A model generated the notes under the pieces. That model saw only the letters and a program-made list of their open reading frames with translations, had not been told where the DNA came from and did not search any database. Both the position numbers and the translations under genes were made by a program. From UBA685 sp049890115 (GTDB lineage: Bacteria; Pseudomonadota; Alphaproteobacteria; Puniceispirillales; Puniceispirillaceae): a DNA stretch of 64,000 nucleotides. Location of the stretch: positions 1 to 64,000 of the forward strand of contig JBMHCC010000045.1 in NCBI GenBank assembly GCA_049890115.1, given 5' to 3'. How positions within the stretch are numbered: the stretch's first letter is position 1; each line of letters starts with the position of its first letter. Shown piece by piece: positions 24,739-32,297 of the stretch.

Positions 24739-26043
24739 ATGCGTATTGCGGTTATCGGCGCCGGCATTTCTGGGCTAGGAGCAGCCTGGTTATTATCACA
24801 AGATCATCAGGTTCGGGTTTTTGAAAAGCAATCACGCATAGGCGGTCATTCAAACACTGTCGATGTGTCTTTTGGTGATGTTGCTGTTCCCGTTGATACT
24901 GGTTTTATTGTTTATAATGAGCTGAATTATCCCAATTTAATTGGCTTATTTGATAGCCTAGATGTCGCCACCAAAGGCTCGCAGATGTCTTTTTCTGTCT
25001 CTTTGCGTGATAAGAGCCTTGAATATGAGGGCTCATTACGCGGCCTTGTGGCTCAGCCAGAGAATCTATTCAAACCACAATATTGGTCAATGCTGAATGG
25101 TCTTCGTCAATTCTATGCTCGTGCTTATGATTATAGCCTTGAGACTGATGAAACTGAGACATTAGGCGCATTTATAAAACGTCATCAATTCTCACAGTCC
25201 TTTATTGATGATCATTTGCTGCCAATGGGGGCTGCTATTTGGTCATGCCCTGCTGATACGATGCTTGAATTTCCAGCGCGATCATTCATTCAATTTATGC
25301 AAAATCACAAATTGATGAATTATATAGACCGTCCGACATGGCGGACTGTTGCTGGTGGGTCACGCAATTATGTAAAAAAGCTAATAGATGCCTTGGATGG
25401 GCAAATCGAAACTGATGCCACTATCACAGCTGTCAAGCGCCAATCATCTGGCGTTATCTTATCCATTGCCGGTGAAGGCGATATTTATTTTGATAAAGTC
25501 ATTATGGCTGGTCATGCTGATGAGATGTTGCCATTGATAGAAGATGCCACTGATACAGAAAGAGAGCTGTTATCAAGCTTCACCTTCCAACCAAATGAAG
25601 TTATTCTGCATTCAGACCCCTCTTTGATGCCAAAACGCAAAGCAGCATGGGCAGCGTGGAATTATCTGACATCAAAAGATGAGAATCCGAATTTATCTGT
25701 GACCTATTGGATGAATAAATTGCAATCGATTGATAATCGCTATCCATTATTTGTCACGCTCAACCCGTTTCAAGCACCGGCACCATCTTTGACACATCGT
25801 CATTTTTCCTATGATCACCCCGTTTTTGATGCCAAAGCGATAAAAGCACAGGCAAGGCTTGGTGAAATTCAAGGCCAAAACCATATTTATCATTGTGGTG
25901 CCTGGACAAAATATGGTTTCCATGAAGATGGTCTTAGCTCTGCTGTTCGGGTTGCCAAATCGCTTGGCGCATCGATACCGTGGGATAGCCCAACAGAGCA
26001 TTGGCATGAACCTGAAGCAATGAATGAGCGTCTTCAAGCATAG
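24739..26043 (+). CDS. FAD-dependent oxidoreductase of the lipid-modification locus
   Basis: A 434-residue amine-oxidase-like flavoprotein with the dinucleotide-binding motif G-A-G-I-S-G-L-G-A-A at its N-terminus, an E-K-Q-S-R-I-G-G-H-S-N-T ribose-binding loop, and a C-terminal F-H-E-D-G-L-S-S-A-V FAD site. Proteins of this kind are regularly encoded just before DUF1365 and Cfa-like genes, and in Rhodobacter such clusters belong to the singlet-oxygen sigma-E regulon. A role in oxidising or desaturating a methylated acyl chain is inference from context. I chose the ATG at 24739, preceded by GAGGGA; a TTG lies in frame at 24727. Confidence 0.85.
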   Translation: MRIAVIGAGISGLGAAWLLSQDHQVRVFEKQSRIGGHSNTVDVSFGDVAVPVDTGFIVYNELNYPNLIGLFDSLDVATKGSQMSFSVSLRDKSLEYEGSLRGLVAQPENLFKPQYWSMLNGLRQFYARAYDYSLETDETETLGAFIKRHQFSQSFIDDHLLPMGAAIWSCPADTMLEFPARSFIQFMQNHKLMNYIDRPTWRTVAGGSRNYVKKLIDALDGQIETDATITAVKRQSSGVILSIAGEGDIYFDKVIMAGHADEMLPLIEDATDTERELLSSFTFQPNEVILHSDPSLMPKRKAAWAAWNYLTSKDENPNLSVTYWMNKLQSIDNRYPLFVTLNPFQAPAPSLTHRHFSYDHPVFDAKAIKAQARLGEIQGQNHIYHCGAWTKYGFHEDGLSSAVRVAKSLGASIPWDSPTEHWHEPEAMNERLQA

Positions 26044-26898
26044 ATGACGATTTTGGGGGCTGGAAATATGGGAGTAAACAAAGACAGAGATGACAGGGAT
26101 GCCTGCCAGCTTGTTTTGTCTGATATTCATCATACCAGACATAGCCCGAAGCCACATTTTCTAAAACGCCCTGGGCTGTCTTTGCTTATCGATCTTGACC
26201 ACCTAGAACAAGCAGCAAAGCAATCTTGGTTCTTTTCAGTTGGACGCCTCAACCTGTTATCATTTTACCCGTCAGATTATGGGTGTTTTCATAAATCAGC
26301 CAAGCAGATTGAAAAGGCAGATGATCTGGCTTCTTATATCAGGTCTCTTGCAAAAGATTACGGTGTCTCTCACCCGTTGGGACGTATTGAGCTACTGACT
26401 TTTCCGCGCATAATGGGCGTTAGCTTTAATCCCTTATCTGTTTATCGCTGTTTTGACCAAGATAATCAGCTACGATTGGTGGTCTATGAGGTACATAACA
26501 CCTTTGGTGAAGCCCATAGCTATGTTGGCATCTGTGATGAAAAAGGCAGAGCCTCTTTACATGAAACAGATAAGATTTTTCATGTGTCGCCCTTTTTCGA
26601 TGTGCAAGGGCAATATCAGTTACTTGTCAGCCAAAGAGAAGATGATTACCGTTTAATCATAAGATACCGGCGTGAAGGACAACTTGCTTTGACAGCAACT
26701 TTAAGAGGCAGCATTACCAGCATGACAGGCCTATCTATCCTGTCATCTCTTGTGAAAACAAGACAATGGCCTATGCGGCCTTGGTTCGCCATCCATGTTG
26801 AAGCAGCAAAGCTATTTTTCAAACGGCTTACCTATTTTTCAAAGCCAGAACCCCCATCACATCCCCATTCTTTATCATCAGCAAAAGGACCAAGATGA
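26044..26898 (+). CDS. DUF1365 protein
   Basis: The 284-residue protein has the DUF1365 hallmarks: a short start motif with H-H-T-R-H, L-L-I-D-L-D, the L-T-F-P-R-I-M-G-V-S-F-N-P-L-S-V-Y motif, and an E-V-H-N-T-F-G-E segment. Function is not established; members sit between a flavin oxidoreductase and a Cfa-like methyltransferase, exactly as here. The ATG directly follows the preceding stop. An alternative ATG at 26068 has a G-rich stretch upstream and could be the true start. The Cfa-like gene overlaps its stop (ATGA). Confidence 0.88.
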   Translation: MTILGAGNMGVNKDRDDRDACQLVLSDIHHTRHSPKPHFLKRPGLSLLIDLDHLEQAAKQSWFFSVGRLNLLSFYPSDYGCFHKSAKQIEKADDLASYIRSLAKDYGVSHPLGRIELLTFPRIMGVSFNPLSVYRCFDQDNQLRLVVYEVHNTFGEAHSYVGICDEKGRASLHETDKIFHVSPFFDVQGQYQLLVSQREDDYRLIIRYRREGQLALTATLRGSITSMTGLSILSSLVKTRQWPMRPWFAIHVEAAKLFFKRLTYFSKPEPPSHPHSLSSAKGPR

Positions 26899-28094
26899 TG
26901 TTTGCCACTCTTCGTTATCGCATTGCCAAAAATATCATACTAAAATTGGCGCGCCGTATTGGTGTGGGTGAATTGCACTTAACCTTTCCAGAAGGTGACA
27001 GTCATCATTTTAAAGGCTCTAAAGATGGCCCAACAGCTCAACTTTCCATCATAGAGCCTGTTGGACTAAATCGTATCATTAAAGATGGCAAGATGGGATT
27101 TTGTGAAGCCTATATGGCCAATCAAGTAGCATCTAATAATCTGGTTGATTTAGTTGAATTCGCTGTTTTGAATAATGCTTATATCGAAGAAAAGCTGCAA
27201 ATGAATAAGCTATCTTGGGCTTTGACCAAGCTGCGGCATAATCGTAATCGCAATTCCAAGAAAGGCTCAAAGCGAAACATCTCCTATCACTATGATTTAG
27301 GCAATGATTTTTACGCTGAATGGCTTGATGAAACCATGACCTATTCATCTGCTGTTTTTGACAAACACACAGATAATTTATCAAAAGCGCAAGAAGAAAA
27401 ATATCGCAGATTAGCTGAAATGGCTGATTTAAAAGCTGGTGATAAGGTTCTGGAAATTGGCTGTGGTTGGGGCGGATTTGTAGAATTTGCAGCGCGCGAA
27501 TATGACGTTCATGTAACAGGCATCACCATTTCACAAGAACAATTTGATTTTGCTAATCAGCGCATCAAAAATGCGGGCATCACTGATAAAGCATCAATCA
27601 TTATGACAGATTACCGCGACCTTGAATCTGCCAGCTTTGACAAGGTTGTCTCAATAGAAATGTTTGAAGCTGTTGGCATGGCTTATTGGCCTGCTTATTT
27701 CGACAAGGTTGCAGATGTTCTCAAAAAAGGTGGGAAAGCAGCTTTGCAGGTTATCACAATTGATGACAAGGAATTTGACAGCTATGTAGCAACCCCTGAT
27801 TTTATTCAAAAATATATTTTTCCAGGTGGCATGTTACCATCTATGGAACGCATCAAAGCACCAATAGAAAATGCTGGTATGGCATTGGTCGAAGCCAAAG
27901 GCTATGGCCTTGATTATGCAAAAACGCTTGAAATTTGGCGTGAAAAGTTTCTTGGTAAATGGCCAACAATTCAACAAAATCAGGGATTTGACAATCAATT
28001 TAAAAATATGTGGGAACTCTATCTAGCCTATTGTGAGGGCGGATTTAAAACAGGCATGATTGATGTGAAACAAATGTTGTTAACCAGAGACTAA
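26895..28094 (+). CDS. Divergent Cfa-like fatty-acyl methyltransferase
   Basis: A 399-residue SAM-dependent enzyme of the cyclopropane synthase family, with L-E-I-G-C-G-W-G-G at about 186-194 and the shared Q-K-Y-I-F-P-G-G motif. Two of the bicarbonate-binding residues of E. coli Cfa are changed by my alignment: the Cys is Ser152 and the His is Gln285, while Glu258, Ile287 and Tyr377 are kept. With its neighbours this suggests a methyl-transferring relative (such as UfaM of furan fatty-acid synthesis) rather than a second cyclopropane synthase. It closes the oxidoreductase-DUF1365-Cfa operon. Confidence 0.88.
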   Translation: MMFATLRYRIAKNIILKLARRIGVGELHLTFPEGDSHHFKGSKDGPTAQLSIIEPVGLNRIIKDGKMGFCEAYMANQVASNNLVDLVEFAVLNNAYIEEKLQMNKLSWALTKLRHNRNRNSKKGSKRNISYHYDLGNDFYAEWLDETMTYSSAVFDKHTDNLSKAQEEKYRRLAEMADLKAGDKVLEIGCGWGGFVEFAAREYDVHVTGITISQEQFDFANQRIKNAGITDKASIIMTDYRDLESASFDKVVSIEMFEAVGMAYWPAYFDKVADVLKKGGKAALQVITIDDKEFDSYVATPDFIQKYIFPGGMLPSMERIKAPIENAGMALVEAKGYGLDYAKTLEIWREKFLGKWPTIQQNQGFDNQFKNMWELYLAYCEGGFKTGMIDVKQMLLTRD

Positions 28095-28133
28095 AGACGC
28101 TTATATCACCTTGTGGAAAACTATATTTGGCGT

Positions 28134-28159
28134 TGATCCAACCCTAAAAGCGCGGCGTA
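28134..28159 (+). promoter_or_regulatory. Candidate ECF-sigma (RpoE/ChrR-type) promoter B
   Basis: TGATCC (28134-28139), exactly 16 bp, then CGTA (28156-28159, continuing AATT). This is the best match of the three to the TGATCC / TAAGA type of promoter. It starts 40 bp after the Cfa-like gene and would give DUF3833 its own promoter with a leader of about 50 bases. Confidence 0.6.
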
Positions 28160-28216
28160 AATTCAAGCAAAGAACAGCCTCTATGTTGAGTTGCTGAGAG
28201 CTGGATAGCCTTAACC

Positions 28217-28684
28217 ATGGCCACATCACAAGCGCCTATTATTCAAAAACCATTCATCCCTGAAGAGTTTTTCGTCGGAGATTTGCGTGCTAGCGGCATG
28301 TTCATTGACCGCTTTGGCACAGTACAAAGACGTTTTGCTGCCAATGTGGTTTGTGAAGCTGCCAATGATGGCTTTGTGCTTAATGAAGATTTCACCTTTA
28401 GTGACGGCAAAACAGAAAAGCGTGTCTGGCAGATTAAACGCACTGCTGATAACCGCTATATTGGTCTCACTGATGATGTGCCTGAAAAGGCGACTGGTCG
28501 GCTGACAGATATCGGCCTAATCTGGCGGTATCATTTCTATCTGGAAATGTTTGGCAGACGTGTATTGGTAAAATTTGATGATAAAATGATTATGCAATCA
28601 TCTGATGTTGTGTTGAATCATGCTGTTATCAGCAAATTTGGCCTCAAATTAGGCGAACTATTTATCAGCTTTCACCGCAAATAA
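28217..28684 (+). CDS. DUF3833 protein
   Basis: A 155-residue protein with the DUF3833 pattern: P-E-x-F-F-V-G-D-L-R-A-S-G-M-F-x-D-R-F-G-T start, central E-D-F-T-F-S-D-G, and a C-terminal F-G-x-K-L-G-E-L. It looks like a small beta-barrel. Many gammaproteobacterial members are lipoproteins, but this one shows no signal peptide or lipobox, so it may act in the cytoplasm. Function is unknown; the family travels with Cfa, DUF1365 and NTF2-like genes in RpoE/ChrR regulons. Confidence 0.85.
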   Translation: MATSQAPIIQKPFIPEEFFVGDLRASGMFIDRFGTVQRRFAANVVCEAANDGFVLNEDFTFSDGKTEKRVWQIKRTADNRYIGLTDDVPEKATGRLTDIGLIWRYHFYLEMFGRRVLVKFDDKMIMQSSDVVLNHAVISKFGLKLGELFISFHRK

Positions 28685-28687
28685 TGC

Positions 28688-29122
28688 CTAACCATGCGCA
28701 AATAGGCGCATGATACGCCTCGTTATCCAACCAATATAAGGCAGGAATGACAAAAGCTGGCTGGCTGAATCCCAATGGTCATGATGCAATATGACCTTGC
28801 CATCATCATTAAAATGAACCTCGCTCATTCCTGTAATATCAAAAGGCATGTTCGGGGCTGACTTCACAATGCCTGTCATGCGCCATTTCATATAGCAAGC
28901 TGTCTGTGAATAAGCGACATCAAGCACCTTGAATTTTGGGTCAGTCATAGTCTTAAACATATCGGTAAAGACTGAAACCATCATATGGCGACCTGTCAGG
29001 CGATTAAAGGGGTCAATAAACACCACATCATCTGCCAGCATATCAGCTAGCTTATCAAGATTATCTGGTGCGATGCTCTCAAAATAATAGGCATAATTTG
29101 TGGCTGTATCATTGCTCGGCAT
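28688..29122 (-). CDS. NTF2-like (SnoaL-type) protein
   Basis: A 144-residue cone-shaped NTF2-fold protein with Y-A-Y-Y-F-E-S-I, V-V-F-I-D-P-F-N and a C-terminal H-H-D-H-W-D-S motif. Members of this fold are small enzymes or binding subunits. I chose the ATG at 29122, just after the stop of the upstream SDR gene; an upstream ATG at 29179 would overlap that gene by 50 bp. Being the last gene of the leftward SDR-SDR-NTF2 unit of the lipid locus, it probably works on the same lipid pathway. Confidence 0.8.
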   Translation of the reverse strand: MPSNDTATNYAYYFESIAPDNLDKLADMLADDVVFIDPFNRLTGRHMMVSVFTDMFKTMTDPKFKVLDVAYSQTACYMKWRMTGIVKSAPNMPFDITGMSEVHFNDDGKVILHHDHWDSASQLLSFLPYIGWITRRIMRLFAHG

Positions 29123-29129
29123 GGCGTCA

Positions 29130-29888
29130 TTATTTCTTTGTGTTGGTGGCTGAGGATACAATTTTGAAATAGATATCATTTGATAATAACTTCAGCCATT
29201 TCATTTTTCTGGCAAATGATTTTGGAAAGGCAATTTCAAATTTATCTGATGATAATCCTGCTAGTATCTCTAATGCCGCCTTATCAGCACTAATGATATC
29301 AGGCATCACAAAATCATTCACGGCAGTGGCTTCTGTTTCAACAAACCCTGGATTGATGACCTGTAACTTGATGCCAGTATTTTGCAAATCAAACCGCAGA
29401 GATTCTGCCAAATTAATAATAGCAGCCTTAGTTGGTCCATAAGCAATAGAACGAGGCAGGCCGCGATAGCCAGCAACAGAGGCCATTAAAGCAACATGCC
29501 CTTTATTTGTCTTTTGCATTTCAGGCAGCACCGCAGCCAAACAAGCGATAACAGCCATATAATTCACATCCATGTGACGCTGAAACGCCGACAAATCAAT
29601 ATGCCCTGCTTCTTGTGGCTGATAGATGCCAGCATTTGGAATAAGAACATCGATTGCACCATAAGATGCGGCAGCTTGTTCAGCAGCATCAGCTACTGCC
29701 TGGTGGTCACACACATCAACGGCATAGCCAGTAAAGCCTATTAATCTGTTTTCCAGATCATCAAGAAGAGATTGCCGGCGTGCCAGACCTGATACCTTAT
29801 GCCCTCGCTGGCATAGCAATTCTGTTAACGCCTTGCCAATGCCAGAGCTTACACCAGTGATAAAATAATGAGCTGATTTTTGCCCCAT
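29130..29888 (-). CDS. Short-chain dehydrogenase, middle gene of the leftward lipid-locus operon
   Basis: A 252-residue classical SDR with the T-G-V-S-S-G-I-G cofactor loop, P-N-A-G, catalytic serine in M-A-S-V-A-G and the Y-G-P-T-K active site. The substrate is unknown. It begins 2 bp after the upstream SDR and is followed within 7 bp by the NTF2-like gene. SDR and NTF2-like genes accompany Cfa/DUF1365/oxidoreductase clusters in other proteobacteria, which suggests an acyl or alcohol/aldehyde intermediate of lipid modification. Confidence 0.88.
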   Translation of the reverse strand: MGQKSAHYFITGVSSGIGKALTELLCQRGHKVSGLARRQSLLDDLENRLIGFTGYAVDVCDHQAVADAAEQAAASYGAIDVLIPNAGIYQPQEAGHIDLSAFQRHMDVNYMAVIACLAAVLPEMQKTNKGHVALMASVAGYRGLPRSIAYGPTKAAIINLAESLRFDLQNTGIKLQVINPGFVETEATAVNDFVMPDIISADKAALEILAGLSSDKFEIAFPKSFARKMKWLKLLSNDIYFKIVSSATNTKK

Positions 29889-29890
29889 AA

Positions 29891-30619
29891 TTATCCTTTA
29901 GTTCGCAGTGACTGGCGACCACCATCAACCGCTATCACGGCACCAGATATCCAGCCAGAACGCTGATTATCCATCAATAGAGCTGCCAGAGATGCGAAAT
30001 CATCACCTGTGCCAAGACGGCGTAAAGGATGAGCTTGTGCGATCCCTTTTGCCATCACATCATTTGATAATAAAGGTGCTGCCATTTTGGAATCTGTCAA
30101 AGATGGCGCAATCACATTAATGCGAATATCTGGCGCTAATTCAGCTGCTAACGCTTTTGCCATCCCTTCAACACCTGCTTTAGCAGCAGCGATAGCACCA
30201 TGCGCCACAAAGCCCTGTGTGGCGGCCACAGAGCTGAATAATAATACCGACCCTTGCCCCTGTTTTAAACTGGCAGAGGCATCTTTGATGGCAAGGGCAG
30301 CTGCTGTGACATTCAGATGAAAGGTGGATGCAAAATCCTCTGACTGCAATTTGCCAAGCGGTTTCAACAATATCGACCCAACAGCCCAAATAAGCCCTGT
30401 AATAGGGCCTTTTTCTGCTGCCTTTGCTATCACATGCTGTATTGATGCCTCATCAAACGCATCGAAAACAGCGATAGGCATAGCAAGTTCCGTGCCAAGG
30501 CTTTTTAATTCATCAGATGCTCTGCCTGCTAGGAGGAGATGGCCACCTTCTGAGACAAGTTGACGAGCAATGGCTTTACCAATTGCGCCAGTTGCGCCAA
30601 AAACGATAATATTATTCAT
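29891..30619 (-). CDS. SDR-family protein without the catalytic tyrosine
   Basis: A 242-residue SDR with the cofactor loop G-A-T-G-A-I-G-K near the N-terminus and a normal C-terminal G-x-V-I-A-V-D-G-G. In the active-site Y-x-x-x-K position the sequence reads G-A-I-A-A-A-K, so isoleucine replaces tyrosine, although the lysine and the S-S-V-A serine remain. Related SDRs with this change exist, and the protein may be a divergent reductase or a non-catalytic partner. It is the first gene of the leftward operon and lies about 80 bp downstream of candidate ECF promoter C. Confidence 0.85.
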   Translation of the reverse strand: MNNIIVFGATGAIGKAIARQLVSEGGHLLLAGRASDELKSLGTELAMPIAVFDAFDEASIQHVIAKAAEKGPITGLIWAVGSILLKPLGKLQSEDFASTFHLNVTAAALAIKDASASLKQGQGSVLLFSSVAATQGFVAHGAIAAAKAGVEGMAKALAAELAPDIRINVIAPSLTDSKMAAPLLSNDVMAKGIAQAHPLRRLGTGDDFASLAALLMDNQRSGWISGAVIAVDGGRQSLRTKG

Positions 30620-30696
30620 GGTCTTTTTGTGGGATTTCCTGTGGGCTTGTCTAAATTACTGATGTTGACTTCAAAATCAGGCATAATAGTCATCTT

Positions 30697-30722
30697 TACG
30701 AGGCACCACAGAGCCTAGATCA
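30697..30722 (-). promoter_or_regulatory. Candidate ECF-sigma (RpoE/ChrR-type) promoter C
   Basis: On the minus strand TGATCT (30722-30717) is followed after exactly 16 bp by CGTA (30700-30697, continuing AAG). This is the third copy of the element at the lipid locus and the only one on the minus strand, pointing into the SDR-SDR-NTF2 operon. The leader would be about 70 bases. Confidence 0.55.
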
Positions 30723-30754
30723 TTGATAATCCGCCTAGAATACAGATAATCCGC
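30723..30754 (+). promoter_or_regulatory. Candidate vegetative promoter and 10-bp direct repeats before the flavin reductase gene
   Basis: TTGATA (30723-30728), a 16-bp spacer and GATAAT (30745-30750) could form a housekeeping promoter. The same region carries two copies of GATAATCCGC (30725-30734 and 30745-30754), 20 bp apart start to start, which would put them on the same DNA face and might be a regulator site. The -35 box lies back to back with that of divergent ECF promoter C. Confidence 0.45.
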
Positions 30755-30775
30755 AGGGTGAAAAGGAAGTTGGTC

Positions 30776-31402
30776 ATGTATTTTAAATCAGGAAAACACC
30801 GCGAAGCAGGATTGCGCTATTCAGCATTTAAAGCACTTGTGGCACCGCGCCCTATTGGCTGGATTTCGACCATCTCAGAGGATGGCATTGCAAATCTGGC
30901 ACCTTATAGCTTTTTCAATGGTATTTCTGAGCTGCCGCCTATGGTGATGTTTGTCTCAGCACCTGATGTCAGACCAGATTTGCCAACAGCTCATCAGCAT
31001 CAAGCAAAAGATAGCCTTGCCAATATTCGTCAAAGCGGTGAATTTGGCGTCAATATTGTGGGTGTAAAACAAATAGATGAGATGATGATTTCATCACAAA
31101 ATATGCCTGCCGATCGCGATGAATTTGAAGCTGCCGGCCTTGTGAAAAAACAAGCAAGAGATATCAAAGCGCCCCTTGTGGCTGGTGCGCCTGCTCATCT
31201 GGAATGTTCTTTATATCATATGATAGAGCTGCCAGGCTCACCGAACCGTGCAGGATGTGTGATGGTATTAGGGCATGTGATTTCAATGCATATTGATGAT
31301 GCTGTTATCACTGATGGGCTGGTAGATGTCACAAAATTTCAGCCTGTTATGCGTCTTGGCTATAAGGATTACAGCCACATCACAGATATCTATCAGAAAT
31401 GA
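30776..31402 (+). CDS. Flavin reductase family protein (FMN-binding split barrel)
   Basis: A 208-residue protein with the flavin-reductase-like split-barrel signature: V-A-P-R-P-I-G-W-I-S-T near the start, N-L-A-P-Y-S-F-F-N-G, and a G-E-F-G-V-N-I-V strand. Such proteins reduce FMN or use it to reduce small substrates. I chose the ATG at 30776 because AAAAGGAAG lies upstream; a GTG at 30758 is in frame. It faces away from the SDR operon and may or may not belong to the same pathway. Confidence 0.85.
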   Translation: MYFKSGKHREAGLRYSAFKALVAPRPIGWISTISEDGIANLAPYSFFNGISELPPMVMFVSAPDVRPDLPTAHQHQAKDSLANIRQSGEFGVNIVGVKQIDEMMISSQNMPADRDEFEAAGLVKKQARDIKAPLVAGAPAHLECSLYHMIELPGSPNRAGCVMVLGHVISMHIDDAVITDGLVDVTKFQPVMRLGYKDYSHITDIYQK

Positions 31403-31458
31403 TTGGCGCAATCGCTCTTAAAGCTATGCCGTGATAGGCATATAGGCACCAGAACGCT

Positions 31459-32184
31459 TTAGCCAATAACACAATTTTTCACCCGTAAATTCACATAACC
31501 GCTAAGGTCAGATTTACGAAACTCCAAGGACAGCATCCAATCTTGTGCTGGCACGATTAATGAGAAAGGCAGCCTTTCCTCACTAATTCTTTGCCCCCCC
31601 AAGTAGGATTGGCGCACCTTGATAGGCTGATTGGCATCAAACCAAGGGTTTGTTTTATTGCCATTTTCATTCACAGCACCTTCGACAGATAGCCGCAATG
31701 CGCCATCAAACAACGATAATCGTGATTCCTCACCGCCATAAAGTGCCGTTGCAACCGCGATAGGCGCATCATGCATAAGACGGCAATTTGTTGGCACACC
31801 AAGAGATTGCAAGGCTGCATAAATCTGCTCAATCTTGGTACCATTAGCGATTTGCGCTTTGACTAATTTGGTGACTTTGCCAGATGTTTCATCTGTTAAT
31901 TTGCCTGCCGCAATTTGGGCATTTGCCTCTGTCAATTCGGTTTCCAGCTTTTCAACCAAGCGACTGAGATTCTGTATCTCTCTGTCACTTTCAAATATCG
32001 CCAGATTATAATCAGCCTGCAGGCGTTTTTGTTCAGCCGTGCCCCATAGCCAGCCAAACCATGCCACCAAAGCGATTAAGGTCACCCTGAAAAGCAAAGT
32101 GAGCGAAAATCGCATTTCTCGGCGACGATATTTCTCTCTTGTTTGAAAAAAATCCATTTGAGTTTCGCTGATAGATTGGCGCAA
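31459..32184 (-). CDS. Membrane-anchored coiled-coil protein of unknown function
   Basis: A 241-residue protein with a basic N-terminus, one membrane segment (about residues 28-47 from the first ATG), a coiled-coil-like region rich in Leu, Glu and Gln (about 50-95) and a globular C-terminal domain of beta character with cysteines near 139 and 238. Topology should place the C-terminal domain in the periplasm. I do not recognise the family. The ATG at 32157 (M-D-F-F-Q) is an alternative start. It converges on the flavin reductase gene and diverges from the HD hydrolase. Confidence 0.6.
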   Translation of the reverse strand: MRQSISETQMDFFQTREKYRRREMRFSLTLLFRVTLIALVAWFGWLWGTAEQKRLQADYNLAIFESDREIQNLSRLVEKLETELTEANAQIAAGKLTDETSGKVTKLVKAQIANGTKIEQIYAALQSLGVPTNCRLMHDAPIAVATALYGGEESRLSLFDGALRLSVEGAVNENGNKTNPWFDANQPIKVRQSYLGGQRISEERLPFSLIVPAQDWMLSLEFRKSDLSGYVNLRVKNCVIG

Positions 32185-32297
32185 GGGCTATGCTCTGGTA
32201 ATACAGTAACTGCTATCGTCTGCCAATAGGCTTGACAGCGAAAATCTCGGTTTGCTGGAATAGCAATCACGGCTGATCATTAAAAAGGAAACCCATT

